From Porphyrobacter sp. (GTDB taxonomy: Bacteria > Pseudomonadota > Alphaproteobacteria > Sphingomonadales > Sphingomonadaceae), in assembly GCA_021732945.1 (NCBI GenBank), contig JAKFWB010000320.1:1-6531 (forward strand): a stretch of 6,531 bases of DNA, given 5' to 3'. Of this stretch, positions 1 through 6,531 are shown one piece after another. The translations under genes were made by a program, and so were the position numbers. Under the pieces are notes generated by a model that worked only from the letters and a program-made list of their open reading frames with translations, had not been told where the DNA came from and ran no database searches. The stretch's first letter is position 1. The number at the start of each line of letters is the position of its first letter.

Positions 1-786
1 TTCAGGGTGCACATCGAGCAGCGCAGCGACGGCTTCAGCGGAAGTTCCGCGCTTGAGCGGAAAGCGCACATTGTGGAACACAAGGTCATCGCCATCGGTG
101 TTCTGCACAATGGGGGTTTGCAGCCCTATCGCGCTGGGCAGGACATCGAACAGCCATGCCGTGGTGAAAAGATGTGCGATGTTGGCAAGCGTGTCGTCGT
201 CGATATCGATCCTGACCGACTTTCGGCGCTTCCCGCTCGCGACCCTGAACCCATCGAGCAGGTTTTCGGCAGCCTCTGGCGTGAAAGGCAGGATGACACC
301 AGACAGCACGTGGGCGCTGCGTTCGGGCACGACCCGCACAGCAATCCGGTCCCATTGCCGCAGGGTGCGCGAACCGGACTTTTCCCTGATACGAATGGGT
401 TCCCCGCCACGCACGAGATCGCGAGCGGCAAACCCCTCACCTGAAACGACGTCGCTGACCTCATACAAACTCATCGCTGAGTCCCGAAGTGCGCGCAGAT
501 AGGCCTTTGTCGGTGCCTTTTCGTTCCAGCCACGCCGCTTGAGATAGTCGTCGACCAGATTTTCTCCATGGGGTTCGAACCGGCGCGTCATCAGGTCTTC
601 GAGCGCACAGCCAAACAAAACCCCGGTATAGTGTTCGCTGATGATCTCGCCGATCTCATCAAATTCGAGGTTGAACTCCTCCATTGCGGCGCCGACATGA
701 TCGGAAAGCGCATCGTGCAGCGCCTCGCCCCAGTCATCGCGGGTCGCGAATTTTATGAAGCGCGAGAGGTCGTGGCCGACTTTCAT
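1..786 (-). CDS. Uncharacterised protein coupled to the resolvase, N-terminal 262 residues (runs off left edge)
   Basis: An open frame on the minus strand starts with ATG at 786-784 and has no stop for 262 codons up to the window edge, so the C-terminal end is missing. The start is supported by AAGGA (792-796, minus strand) five bases upstream and by an ATGA overlap with the resolvase stop, which implies translational coupling and one transcript. The protein begins MKVGHDLSRFIKFATRDDW and looks soluble: no signal peptide or membrane segment is visible. Residues about 26-55 are rich in acidic residues and probably helical. Residues around 98-160 (SLYEVSDVV, then ARDLVRGGEPIRIREKSGSR and QWDRIAVRVV) look like a compact beta-rich domain. 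I do not recognise a named family or catalytic motif. Because it sits in the tnpR operon of a Tn3-type element, it is probably a passenger or accessory gene of the transposon. Coding status is well supported; function is unknown. Confidence 0.85.
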   Translation of the reverse strand, partial: MKVGHDLSRFIKFATRDDWGEALHDALSDHVGAAMEEFNLEFDEIGEIISEHYTGVLFGCALEDLMTRRFEPHGENLVDDYLKRRGWNEKAPTKAYLRALRDSAMSLYEVSDVVSGEGFAARDLVRGGEPIRIREKSGSRTLRQWDRIAVRVVPERSAHVLSGVILPFTPEAAENLLDGFRVASGKRRKSVRIDIDDDTLANIAHLFTTAWLFDVLPSAIGLQTPIVQNTDGDDLVFHNVRFPLKRGTSAEAVAALLDVHPE

Positions 787-1361
787 ACGGTTCCTTGAAG
801 GAAAGCGCGCCGCGCGGCGACGATCCGCGACACCGTGGGTTGGCTGACACCGAAGATGCGCGCCATTTCAGCAGCGGACTTACGGCCCGATGTCACGCTG
901 TCGGCTATTTCGGCGCGTTGCCTGGCATTCAGCTTTGGTCGGCGGCCACCAACGCGACCCTCGGATCGCGCCTGATCGAGACCGGCTTTGGTGCGCTCGC
1001 GGATCATGGCGCGTTCGAACTCGGCGAAGCTGCCGACCATCTGCATCATCATCCGGCCTGCCGGTGTCGTCGTGTCGATGCTTTCAGTCAGCGATCGAAA
1101 ACCCGCGTTACCCGCCTCGATCCGATCGAGCAGGTGCAGCAAGTCTTTCAATGATCGTGAAAGGCGATCCAGCTTCCAGACCACCACAACATCACCGTCG
1201 CGAAGCTGGTCGAGCATTCGGTGCAGTTCGGGCCGATCCCAGCGTCCACCGCTTGCGGTCTCCTCAAAGACCCGCTCGCACCCAGCGTCCTTCAAAGCAC
1301 GCATCTGCAGCGCGGTACTCTGATCGTCGCCCTTTGAGATGCGCGCATAGCCGATCAGCAT
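783..1361 (-). CDS. tnpR: Serine resolvase of a Tn3-family transposon (TnpR type)
   Basis: A 192-residue small serine recombinase, close to the usual TnpR length. The N-terminal catalytic domain begins MLIGYARIS, with Ser9 in the position of the nucleophile that attacks DNA and Arg7 beside it. DRLSRSL (Asp65, Arg66, Arg69) is the conserved active-site block. The segment around FAEFERAMIRERT (112-124) matches the long dimerisation helix. GGRRPKL (138-144) is the typical linker into a C-terminal helix-turn-helix, seen as AEMARIFGVSQPTVSRIV (164-181). By family knowledge such enzymes resolve the cointegrate made by replicative transposition, acting at a res site, and often repress the divergent genes. 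The start is supported by GAGG (1367-1370, minus strand) five bases upstream. It is divergent from tnpA across a 131-bp gap and overlaps the next gene by 4 bases. The frame is intact, so resolution may work even though tnpA is broken. A stand-alone invertase is a less likely alternative. Confidence 0.95.
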   Translation of the reverse strand: MLIGYARISKGDDQSTALQMRALKDAGCERVFEETASGGRWDRPELHRMLDQLRDGDVVVVWKLDRLSRSLKDLLHLLDRIEAGNAGFRSLTESIDTTTPAGRMMMQMVGSFAEFERAMIRERTKAGLDQARSEGRVGGRRPKLNARQRAEIADSVTSGRKSAAEMARIFGVSQPTVSRIVAARRAFLQGTV

Positions 1362-1366
1362 GGTGG

Positions 1367-1370
1367 CCTC
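1367..1370 (-). promoter_or_regulatory. Ribosome binding site of the resolvase gene
   Basis: GAGG on the minus strand lies five bases before the ATG at 1361-1359. It decides this start, which also gives the standard N-terminus of a serine recombinase. Confidence 0.6.
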
Positions 1371-1371
1371 A

Positions 1372-1480
1372 TTCGCAAACGGTCGTTTCTGAAAGGCCGT
1401 GGGCGATCACCTTCCCGTCAGCGATTACGGCTTTCAAAATCCTCTTTCAATTCGATAACGATTGGAAAGACGTTTGTGAA
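1372..1480. promoter_or_regulatory. Candidate res site and divergent control region between tnpR and tnpA
   Basis: The 131-bp gap holds two imperfect inverted repeats built from the same 10-base half-site, TTCNNAAACG. The first is 1372-1381 with 1384-1393 (spacer 2 bp, 8 of 10 arm positions pair). The second is 1451-1460 with 1471-1480 (spacer 10 bp, 7 of 10 pair). Resolvase res sites in Tn3-type elements sit exactly here and consist of subsites with shared half-sites and unequal spacers, so these are likely TnpR-binding subsites. A third, crossover subsite is not clear: 1412-1437 is the best place but its arms match poorly. CTTTCAA occurs twice (1431-1437, 1444-1450). A weak minus-strand promoter may be TTGAAA (1445-1450) with CGTAAT (1424-1429), spacer 15. 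Location is convincing; exact subsites are inferred. Confidence 0.55.
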
Positions 1481-1492
1481 GGGATTCGGTTG

Positions 1493-4455
1493 ATGCCTGC
1501 ACGCATTCCAATGACAGAAAGGCAAAGAGCAGAGCTTTTGGCGCTGCCCGGCACCGAGCAAGAGGTGGTTCGGCACTACAGCCTCGACGATACCGATCTT
1601 GCCCTGATTGCCAGGGCTCGCACGCCAGCAACGAGGCTGGGCTACGCCCTTCAGCTTTGCTGCCTGCGTTATCCAGGCCGATATCTGCGTCGGGGAGAAG
1701 TGCTGCCGGCGATCATGCTCGATTACATCGCCGAACAGGTCGACGTCGATGCCGAGGCGATTGCTGAATTCGCGCGGCGAGGGCCGACGCGATATGAGCA
1801 GCTGGCGACCATCAAGCGAAATCATGGCTTTCGCGACCTGAGCCATCCGCTGCGTGCCGAGCTTGGCGCATGGCTTGACGATGAGGCTGTTGCGCTAACG
1901 GATGGCCAGGCATTGCTCGAACGCCTCGCCGATAGGATGCGCACAGATCGGATCATCATTCCGGGAGCGAGCGTCATCGAACGGATGGTGGCATCGGCGC
2001 TGCACCAGGCCGACAAAGCTTTCGCGGCTTCAATTCATGCCCAGCTCGACACCGCGTCCCGGCAAAGGCTGGACGCAGTTCTGGCCGAGAAAGTCCATGA
2101 TCAGCAAAGTCGGTTGAGCTGGCTGCGAGCACCGCCAAACCGCGTGAGCGCCCGCACACTGCTTGAACTTCTCGACAAGATCGATGCGATCCGAGCGTTT
2201 GGGATCGATGAAGTTTCGGTTCCTGACGCGGCATGGGCCAGGATGAACCAGTTGGCGCGCGAAGGCGTTCGTCTGACCGCCCAGGCGCTGCAGCAGATGA
2301 CGCCGCCTCGCCGCATGGCAACGCTGGTGGCAACAATGCGCGAATTGGAGGCCACCACAACCGATGCGGCGCTTGCCATGTTCGGATCGCTGGTGGGGCG
2401 GGCCAACCTCCGGGCCCGCAAGCGCCTGGGCGAAACCATCCTTGCCTCGGCCGATCAAGGACGAGAGCGGCTCGTAAGGATCGCTGCAGTGCTCGAAGCA
2501 ATGACTATGGCTCTGCGCAAAGGCGAAAATGTTGAGGCTGCCGTCACCTCTGTCGCTGGCCTCGATCTGATTGAAGCCGATGCGCAGCTTATTCGCCGCT
2601 CGACGAAGCCAGGGCGTTCGGATGTGGTGGGCGAACTCCAACCGGAATACCGGGTATTCAAGCAGATCGGCAGCCGCTTTCTCGCTACGTTTGCGTTCGA
2701 TGGGCGCAAGTCAACGTCCTCGCTCCGTACCGCAATGGGCATCCTCGTCGATCTTGGCGGAAACTGGCGCAAGCCGCTCCCTATCGATGTTCCGCTCGGT
2801 CATATCGAGCATCGATGGCGCCGACATCTGTTCGCCGACGGAAAGATCGACCGGACATATTGGGAGCTTGCCACATACTTTGCCGTGGCAAGCGCGGTGG
2901 CTTCAGGCGATCTTTGGGTTCCCACGTCGCGCGAATGCACCGTGCGCTCGAAGACTTGATTCGCCCCTCGGTGGCACCGATCATTCAGCCGTCGAGATTG
3001 CCTGATCCTGGCAAGCTGGAGTTCGAGCAGTGGATCGCTGCCAAGTCGGCGCAGCTTGACCGGGCGTTGCTCGCGACGGCGAACAGCCTGTCGTCCAAGG
3101 ATGCGGCGTTGTTTACCGGCGACCGGCTTCGGTTCCCGAAGATGCCCAAGGAAAGAGCCGCAGACGAAGAGCAATCGCGCGACACAGCTTTGCAGTTCTA
3201 CCGGATGTTGCCGACGGTGCGAATCACCGACGTGCTGCATCAGGTCGCCAAATGGACGGGCTTCATCGACCATTTCACCCATGTCTCGACCGGACTTCCC
3301 CCGAGTGACGAAAAGGCATTCATTGCCAGCCTGATCGCTGAAGCCACTAACCTGGGCCTCAGCCGAATGGCCGATATCTGCAACGTCGCATCACGGCGGG
3401 CATTGCTCAGAATGCAAACCTGGCACATGCGAGAGGACACATTCAGGGCGGCATTGGCCACGCTGACCGACGCGATCCATGCCGAACCTGTCGCCGCATG
3501 GTTCGGTGAGGGTTGGCGCGCTTCGGCTGATGGCCAGCATTACTATCTTGGCGGACCAGGGGAAAGTGGCGGGGCAGTCAACGCCCACTACGGTCGCGAT
3601 CCCATCGTCAAGATCTACACCACGATCACAGATCGCTACGCCCCACTGCACCAAACCGTAATTGCCGGGACCGCGGGCGAGGCCATCCATGCGCTTGACG
3701 GCATTCTGGGCCATCAGAGCGGCGTCGATGTCGCCGCGCTGCACGTCGATGGCGGCGGGGTATCCGATATCGTGTTTTGCGTCATGACGATGCTGGGGCT
3801 CAGCTTCGAGCCAAGGATCCCCCGGCTTTCTGATCGGAGGCTGTACGCGTTCGAACCGAAGGCCCGATACGGCAGGCTTGCACCGCTGTTCGGCCACCGC
3901 CTCGACCAAAATCTCATCCGCAGCCACTGGGACGAGATACGCCAGGTCATCGCGGCGATGCACAACCGCGTGGTGACCCCGTCGCTGGTCTTGCGAAAGC
4001 TTTCTGCCTATCGGCAACAGAACAGCCTTGCCGCGGCCATGCGTGAAATCGGGCGGATTGAGCGGACCATCTTCACCTTGCGCTGGTTCGAGGACCCAGA
4101 TTTGCGCAAGCTTGTCACTGCCGAACTCAACAAGGGCGAAGCCCGCAACACCTTGGCGCGGGCCGTTGCGTTCCATCGCCTTGGCCGGTTCCGTGATCGC
4201 GGCACCGAAAACCAGCAGCTTCGCGCCGCCGGGCTTAACCTCGTGTCGGCCGCGATCATCCTCTACAACTGCAAGAATCTCGCCCGGGCAGCGCGCGCGC
4301 TCAAAGCACGGGGGCAGCCCGGCATCGACGGTCTACTGCGGCAAATCTCCCCGCTGGGCTGGGATCACATCAATCTGACCGGAGATTATGTGTTCTCCGA
4401 CGATGCCCAACTCGACCACGACGGGTTTTTGCCCCTTTGGATCGACGCGTTGTGA
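1493..4455 (+). pseudogene. tnpA: Tn3-family transposase TnpA, split by a frameshift
   Basis: The gene encodes a replicative Tn3-family transposase. The start at 1493 follows AAGGGA (1479-1484) by eight bases and gives MPARIPMTERQ, a common TnpA beginning. Residues about 5-165 (e.g. RHYSLDDTDLALI, LGYALQLCCLRYPG) match the DUF4158 N-terminal domain. The frame starting at 1493 stops at TGA 2957-2959 after 488 codons, ending in GDLWVPTSR plus unrelated residues. The continuation (MHRALEDLIRPS) is one frame back and runs to 4455. Adding one base between about 2927 and 2935 restores 987 residues, the family's usual length. In restored numbering the DDE triad is present: Asp680 (SADGQ, 3529), Asp753 (HVDGGG, 3748) and Glu883 (NKGEA, 4138). 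GLNLVSAAIIL and GWDHINLTGDYVF close the catalytic domain. No in-frame slippery heptamer was found at the break, so it is probably a real inactivating deletion or a sequencing error. Confidence 0.93.
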
Positions 4456-4550
4456 TCGAAATCTCCCTATCCTAGGAGATCCAATCCTACCGTATATCTG
4501 TGTCCCAATAATGCACTGAGGCCAGGCATGCGCACGCCCTGACGATCCCC
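4456..4550. mobile_element. Probable zone of the right end of the Tn3-family transposon (IRR not resolved)
   Basis: Tn3-family elements end in inverted repeats of about 38 bp, commonly starting GGGG or GGG at the outer edge and lying close to the tnpA stop. Two positions fit in part. The first is 4469-4506, read inwards from GGGACACAG, which has the right distance from tnpA. The second is 4513-4550, read inwards from GGGGATCGTC, which has the better outer bases but lies 57 bp from the stop. The PAPS-reductase-like frame downstream is only open from 4512, because TAA at 4509-4511 interrupts it. That favours a junction at or after about 4510. The left partner repeat and target duplication are not in the window, so this is a zone, not a called repeat. 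Confidence 0.35.
4461..4480. repeat. Short hairpin just after tnpA
   Basis: ATCTCC (4461-4466) and GGAGAT (4475-4480) form a perfect 6-bp inverted repeat with an 8-base loop, five bases after the tnpA stop. There is no T-run after it, so it is a poor intrinsic terminator. It may instead lie within or beside the inner part of the right end of the transposon. Confidence 0.4.
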
Positions 4551-4997
4551 AGCGAGCGGTTTGAATGCCGCTACCCTCTACGGGAATGGGGCTGGACCCG
4601 CGAAGATTGCATCGCCCGCATCGAGGCCGAAGGCCTTCCGGTCCCGCCGAAGTCGGCATGCTTCCTGTGCTGCGGCTCGAAGCCCGAAGAGATCCGCGAT
4701 CTTCCGGCATGGTGCCTCCGGATCATCGTGCTTGTGGAGGCCCGCGCCGCACCGAGGCTCCGAACGGTCGAGGGCCTCTGGCGATCTTCAACGCGCACCA
4801 GGCCCGGCCGAATGACCGACTTCATCCGCGCCGAGCGCCTACTTCCCGATGCGGAAATTGACCGGATCGAGGCCGACGCGCCCACGTCCCTGAAACTGTT
4901 CCAGGACGCCGCGGCTGAAATTCCGCTCCCCGAACGGCCGCACCTTGCCGACTGGATCGAAAGCTTCCAGCAACAAATGGAGATAACGCCATGCTGA
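4512..4997 (+). pseudogene. C-terminal remnant of a PAPS-reductase-like (adenine nucleotide alpha hydrolase) protein
   Basis: A frame without stop from 4512 encodes 161 residues ending at TGA 4995-4997. It contains RYPLREWGWTREDCIARI (4569-4622), GLPVPPKSACFLCC (4632-4673) and later VEGLW and MTDFIRAERLL. The block YPL-EWGW, then PPKSAC-x2-C, then a C-terminal EGLW and FIR stretch is what I know from phosphoadenosine-phosphosulfate-reductase-like proteins of phages, plasmids and islands. The nucleotide-binding N-terminal half with the P-loop-like motif is absent, and the frame is closed by TAA at 4509 near the transposon end, so the gene is decapitated. No convincing start codon with a ribosome binding site lies at its head; ATG at 4812 is a possible late start for a meaningless stub. 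Its stop overlaps the next gene by 7 bases, so the two were once an operon. Family assignment is from memory of motifs and is fairly secure; the true substrate is unknown. Confidence 0.75.
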
Positions 4998-5320
4998 CCG
5001 AACCAATCGGACGAGCCGAGCAGATCGCCAAACTCAATGATCGGGCACGCTCCGGTTTCGACCCCAGCGCTCGCATCATGTTTACACGCGGCTGCCTCGA
5101 CGCGTTCTGCAATGGCGACACCCCGAGCGGGCTTGTCGCGCAGGCCGAGCTCATCAAAACCATGCGGCGCCACCGGTTCGAGGAGGATACCTACGGCGAA
5201 CGCGACTTCGGCGCGTTCACTTTCAGGGGAGAGCGCGTCTTCTTCAAGATCGACTTGTATGAGAAGAAGGTTGTCAAGAGGGGGCTTGAAGCAACGCCTC
5301 TGAAGGCTAGCAAGCCATAG
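4991..5320 (+). CDS. DUF3768 family protein
   Basis: A complete 109-residue protein. The N-terminal helix RAEQIAKLNDRAR (8-20), the central DTYGERDFGAF (66-76) and RVFFKIDLYEKK (82-93) are the signature of DUF3768, a small family common on alphaproteobacterial plasmids and islands; its function is unknown. The family core ends near the FFKIDLY strand, and here only 19 residues follow it, slightly short compared with members I recall that carry a longer conserved tail after the strand. GGAG (4979-4982) lies eight bases before the ATG. The start overlaps the stop of the PAPS-reductase-like remnant (ATGCTGA), which points to translational coupling in the original operon. With the upstream gene and its promoter cut off by the transposon, expression now depends on read-through or a new promoter. 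No membrane segment or signal peptide is seen. A small cytoplasmic protein is inferred. Confidence 0.85.
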   Translation: MLTEPIGRAEQIAKLNDRARSGFDPSARIMFTRGCLDAFCNGDTPSGLVAQAELIKTMRRHRFEEDTYGERDFGAFTFRGERVFFKIDLYEKKVVKRGLEATPLKASKP

Positions 5321-5347
5321 CGGGCATTCCGATCCGATCATCAGCAG

Positions 5348-5420
5348 TTGTAAACACCTTCGTAAGGCCGATAACTAGCTCAAACCCGATATCGCACGGG
5401 GTGGACCTGATAAATATATT
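5348..5420 (+). promoter_or_regulatory. Candidate promoter region before the GST gene
   Basis: The 115-bp gap between the DUF3768 stop and the GST start has two weak possibilities. One is TTGTAA (5348-5353) with GATAAC (5370-5375), spacer 16, four of six matches each. The other is the AT-rich patch GATAAATATATT (5409-5420), in which TATATT (5415-5420) is a 5 of 6 match to a -10 box but lacks a good -35. The AT-rich patch stands out against the GC-rich surroundings. AAGG at 5427-5430 serves as ribosome binding site. Confidence 0.3.
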
Positions 5421-5435
5421 CACATCAAGGCTCGT

Positions 5436-6167
5436 ATGAATCGACACAACCGCTTGCTTTTGCTCACGCTTCCTCCGTCCCATTACTGTGAGCGAGCGCG
5501 CTGGGCACTTGATCTCAGCCAAATCCCTTACGATGAAGAGCGCTTGGCCCCGGGCTTTCACATTCTCCGCGCCAAGCGTCTAGGAGCAAGCACTACATCT
5601 TTGCCATTGTTGGTATTTCCGGATGGATCGATATGCCAAGGAAGCGATCTAATCCTAGACTGGGTAGGCCTAGCTGGAGGCGATCCCGAGATTGAGCATC
5701 GGTTTGAACGTCAAACCGGACCATTGATCCGTCACTGCCTGTATGCGGGACTGCTATCTGATCCTCAGTCTGGTATTCGAGATGTTCTTTTGCGGGTTTC
5801 GAGCAGTCGCCAATCAAAAATCGGTCGATTGGCGTGGCCGATCCTAAAGCCCATGATGATTTCTGGAATGAATGCGCGTCTGAATGTCTTGCCGGATCTC
5901 ATCACCAAAGTTGATAAAGAGTTGGATTGGTTCGACAAGTTAATTGTCGAGCGTGGCGATTGCCTTGTCGCTAATGATTTCGGGCGAGCTGATCTTACAG
6001 CCGCAAGCATACTTGCGCCAATCGCGCGCCTCCAGAATGAGCCGATCCACAGTATCTCAGCAGGAATTCAGTGGCCGCAATCTCTCGTCCCTAGTTTGGC
6101 GCGGTGGTCGAAACGACCTTCACTGGAATGGGTCAAGCGAATCTACGCATCAAAACGAGTGTGCTAG
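5436..6167 (+). CDS. Glutathione S-transferase family protein
   Basis: A complete 243-residue protein with the two-domain GST layout. Residues 6-78 form the thioredoxin-like domain: a first strand RLLLLTL, then PPSHYCERARWAL with Ser15 and Cys18 as candidate glutathione-activating residues. LPLLVF follows with the usual cis-proline (Pro57), and then QGSDLILDWV, the loop that binds the glutamyl part of glutathione (Ser70, Asp71). The helical C-terminal domain ends with FGRADLTAASILAPI (182-196), where Asp186 fits the conserved helix-capping residue. The likely role is glutathione conjugation or a related thiol reaction in the cytoplasm; the substrate cannot be told. The start has AAGG five bases upstream. 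Codon use differs from neighbours: CTA, GTA, ATA and GGA appear freely (e.g. 5636-5680), whereas tnpA and the left-hand genes avoid them. This suggests a different origin from the transposon. A GST-like protein without transferase activity is possible. Confidence 0.85.
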   Translation: MNRHNRLLLLTLPPSHYCERARWALDLSQIPYDEERLAPGFHILRAKRLGASTTSLPLLVFPDGSICQGSDLILDWVGLAGGDPEIEHRFERQTGPLIRHCLYAGLLSDPQSGIRDVLLRVSSSRQSKIGRLAWPILKPMMISGMNARLNVLPDLITKVDKELDWFDKLIVERGDCLVANDFGRADLTAASILAPIARLQNEPIHSISAGIQWPQSLVPSLARWSKRPSLEWVKRIYASKRVC

Positions 6168-6183
6168 ATCCAGTCACAATCGT

Positions 6184-6206
6184 CCGTGGCTTCGGGAAGC
6201 CCACGG
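6184..6206 (+). terminator. Hairpin after the GST gene, possible terminator
   Basis: CCGTG-GCTT, loop CGGG, AAGC-C-CACGG forms a 9-bp stem with one bulged C, starting 16 bases after the GST stop. A T-run (TTTT, 6220-6223) comes only 13 bases after the stem, so intrinsic termination is plausible but not textbook. Confidence 0.4.
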
Positions 6207-6531
6207 CACGATATTCGCTTTTCAATAGCAGCACCGAAAGGCAGATGGCCTGAAAGGACCATCAGCTCCTCATTCAGGCTTACGTCGATTGGCTTCATTC
6301 GTTCCGAGGTCAGCTGATGCACTATCCGTGCATAGACTTGTATCCGGTCGAGGCCATGGCCGCGTACCATAATCCGTATTCACATCCCCGGATCGAGCAA
6401 AGGCGGATGCGGACCAAACTACTACTGGGCGTTTTCAGGCGCCATCAACTTTCCCGGTCACACATCACACCAATCCGCGTCGCCTTATCGAGCCTGTTGC
6501 AACATAAGCATCAGGCGGCGCGGAGCTCGGC
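6207..6531. other. Region with no supported gene
   Basis: Two open stretches exist: 6370 to 6164 on the minus strand (68 codons) and 6254 to the window end on the plus strand (ATG at 6317). Neither has a ribosome binding site, a family motif or codon use like the neighbouring genes. No tRNA or clear inverted repeat was seen. It may be intergenic sequence or the worn edge of another element that continues to the right. Confidence 0.4.

Noticed and set aside
7..502. Plus-strand open frames of 145 and 149 codons
   Set aside because: They are shadows of the minus-strand gene, which has a start, a ribosome binding site and a coherent protein over the whole stretch.
890..1492. Upstream extension of the tnpA reading frame to 890
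   Set aside because: It lies antisense over the resolvase gene; the ribosome binding site and family N-terminus put the tnpA start at 1493.
2913..2919. TTTGGGT as a slippery heptamer for programmed frameshifting in tnpA
   Set aside because: Its slippage phase does not match the reading frame of the first half of tnpA, so a -1 slip there would not work.
3391..4176. Minus-strand open frame of 261 codons
   Set aside because: It is antisense to the transposase catalytic domain and matches no known protein type.
4461..4480. Hairpin after tnpA as an intrinsic terminator
   Set aside because: The stem is only 6 bp and no T-run follows.
4571..5341. Minus-strand open frame of 256 codons
   Set aside because: It is antisense to the PAPS-reductase-like remnant and DUF3768 gene, whose conserved motifs show the plus strand is coding.
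6164..6370. Minus-strand open frame of 68 codons
   Set aside because: It has no ribosome binding site or family motif and covers the hairpin after the GST gene.
6254..6531. Plus-strand open frame running to the window end (ATG at 6317)
   Set aside because: Its composition is unlike a protein gene of this region, it has no ribosome binding site, and no family was recognised.

Overview
The window is GC-rich with strong G/C third-position preference in most genes. Together with the gene types present (a Tn3-family transposon, a DUF3768 protein, a phosphoadenosine-phosphosulfate-reductase-like remnant and a GST), this points to an accessory region of an alphaproteobacterium, perhaps a sphingomonad. 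It could lie on a plasmid or a chromosomal island. The taxon is inferred from style and protein families, not from a marker gene.

Positions 1 to about 4500 are part of a Tn3-family transposon. On the minus strand a serine resolvase (tnpR-type, 1361 to 783) is followed, with a 4-base ATGA overlap, by an uncharacterised gene that starts at 786 and runs off the left edge after 262 codons. Divergently, tnpA starts at 1493. The 131-bp gap between the two genes carries imperfect inverted repeats sharing a half-site (TTCNNAAACG), the natural candidates for resolvase-binding subsites (res). tnpA covers the usual 987 residues and keeps its DDE triad, but the frame breaks near 2927-2935 by what looks like a one-base deletion, so the transposase should be inactive. 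The left terminal inverted repeat is outside the window. The right one must lie between the tnpA stop (4455) and about 4550, but cannot be fixed without its partner.

Positions 4512 to 5320 look like the disrupted target. First comes the C-terminal 161 codons of a PAPS-reductase-like protein whose N-terminal part is missing where the transposon begins. A small intact DUF3768 gene overlaps its end. This is what insertion of the transposon into an accessory operon, or recombination at its edge, would leave.

Positions 5436 to 6167 hold a complete glutathione S-transferase-like protein with visibly different, more A/T-tolerant codon use, a short AT-rich leader and a hairpin after its stop. From 6207 to the end no gene can be supported.

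No tRNA, rRNA or CRISPR array was seen. The least explained item is the resolvase-coupled gene at the left edge. Nothing in the window proves a new system.
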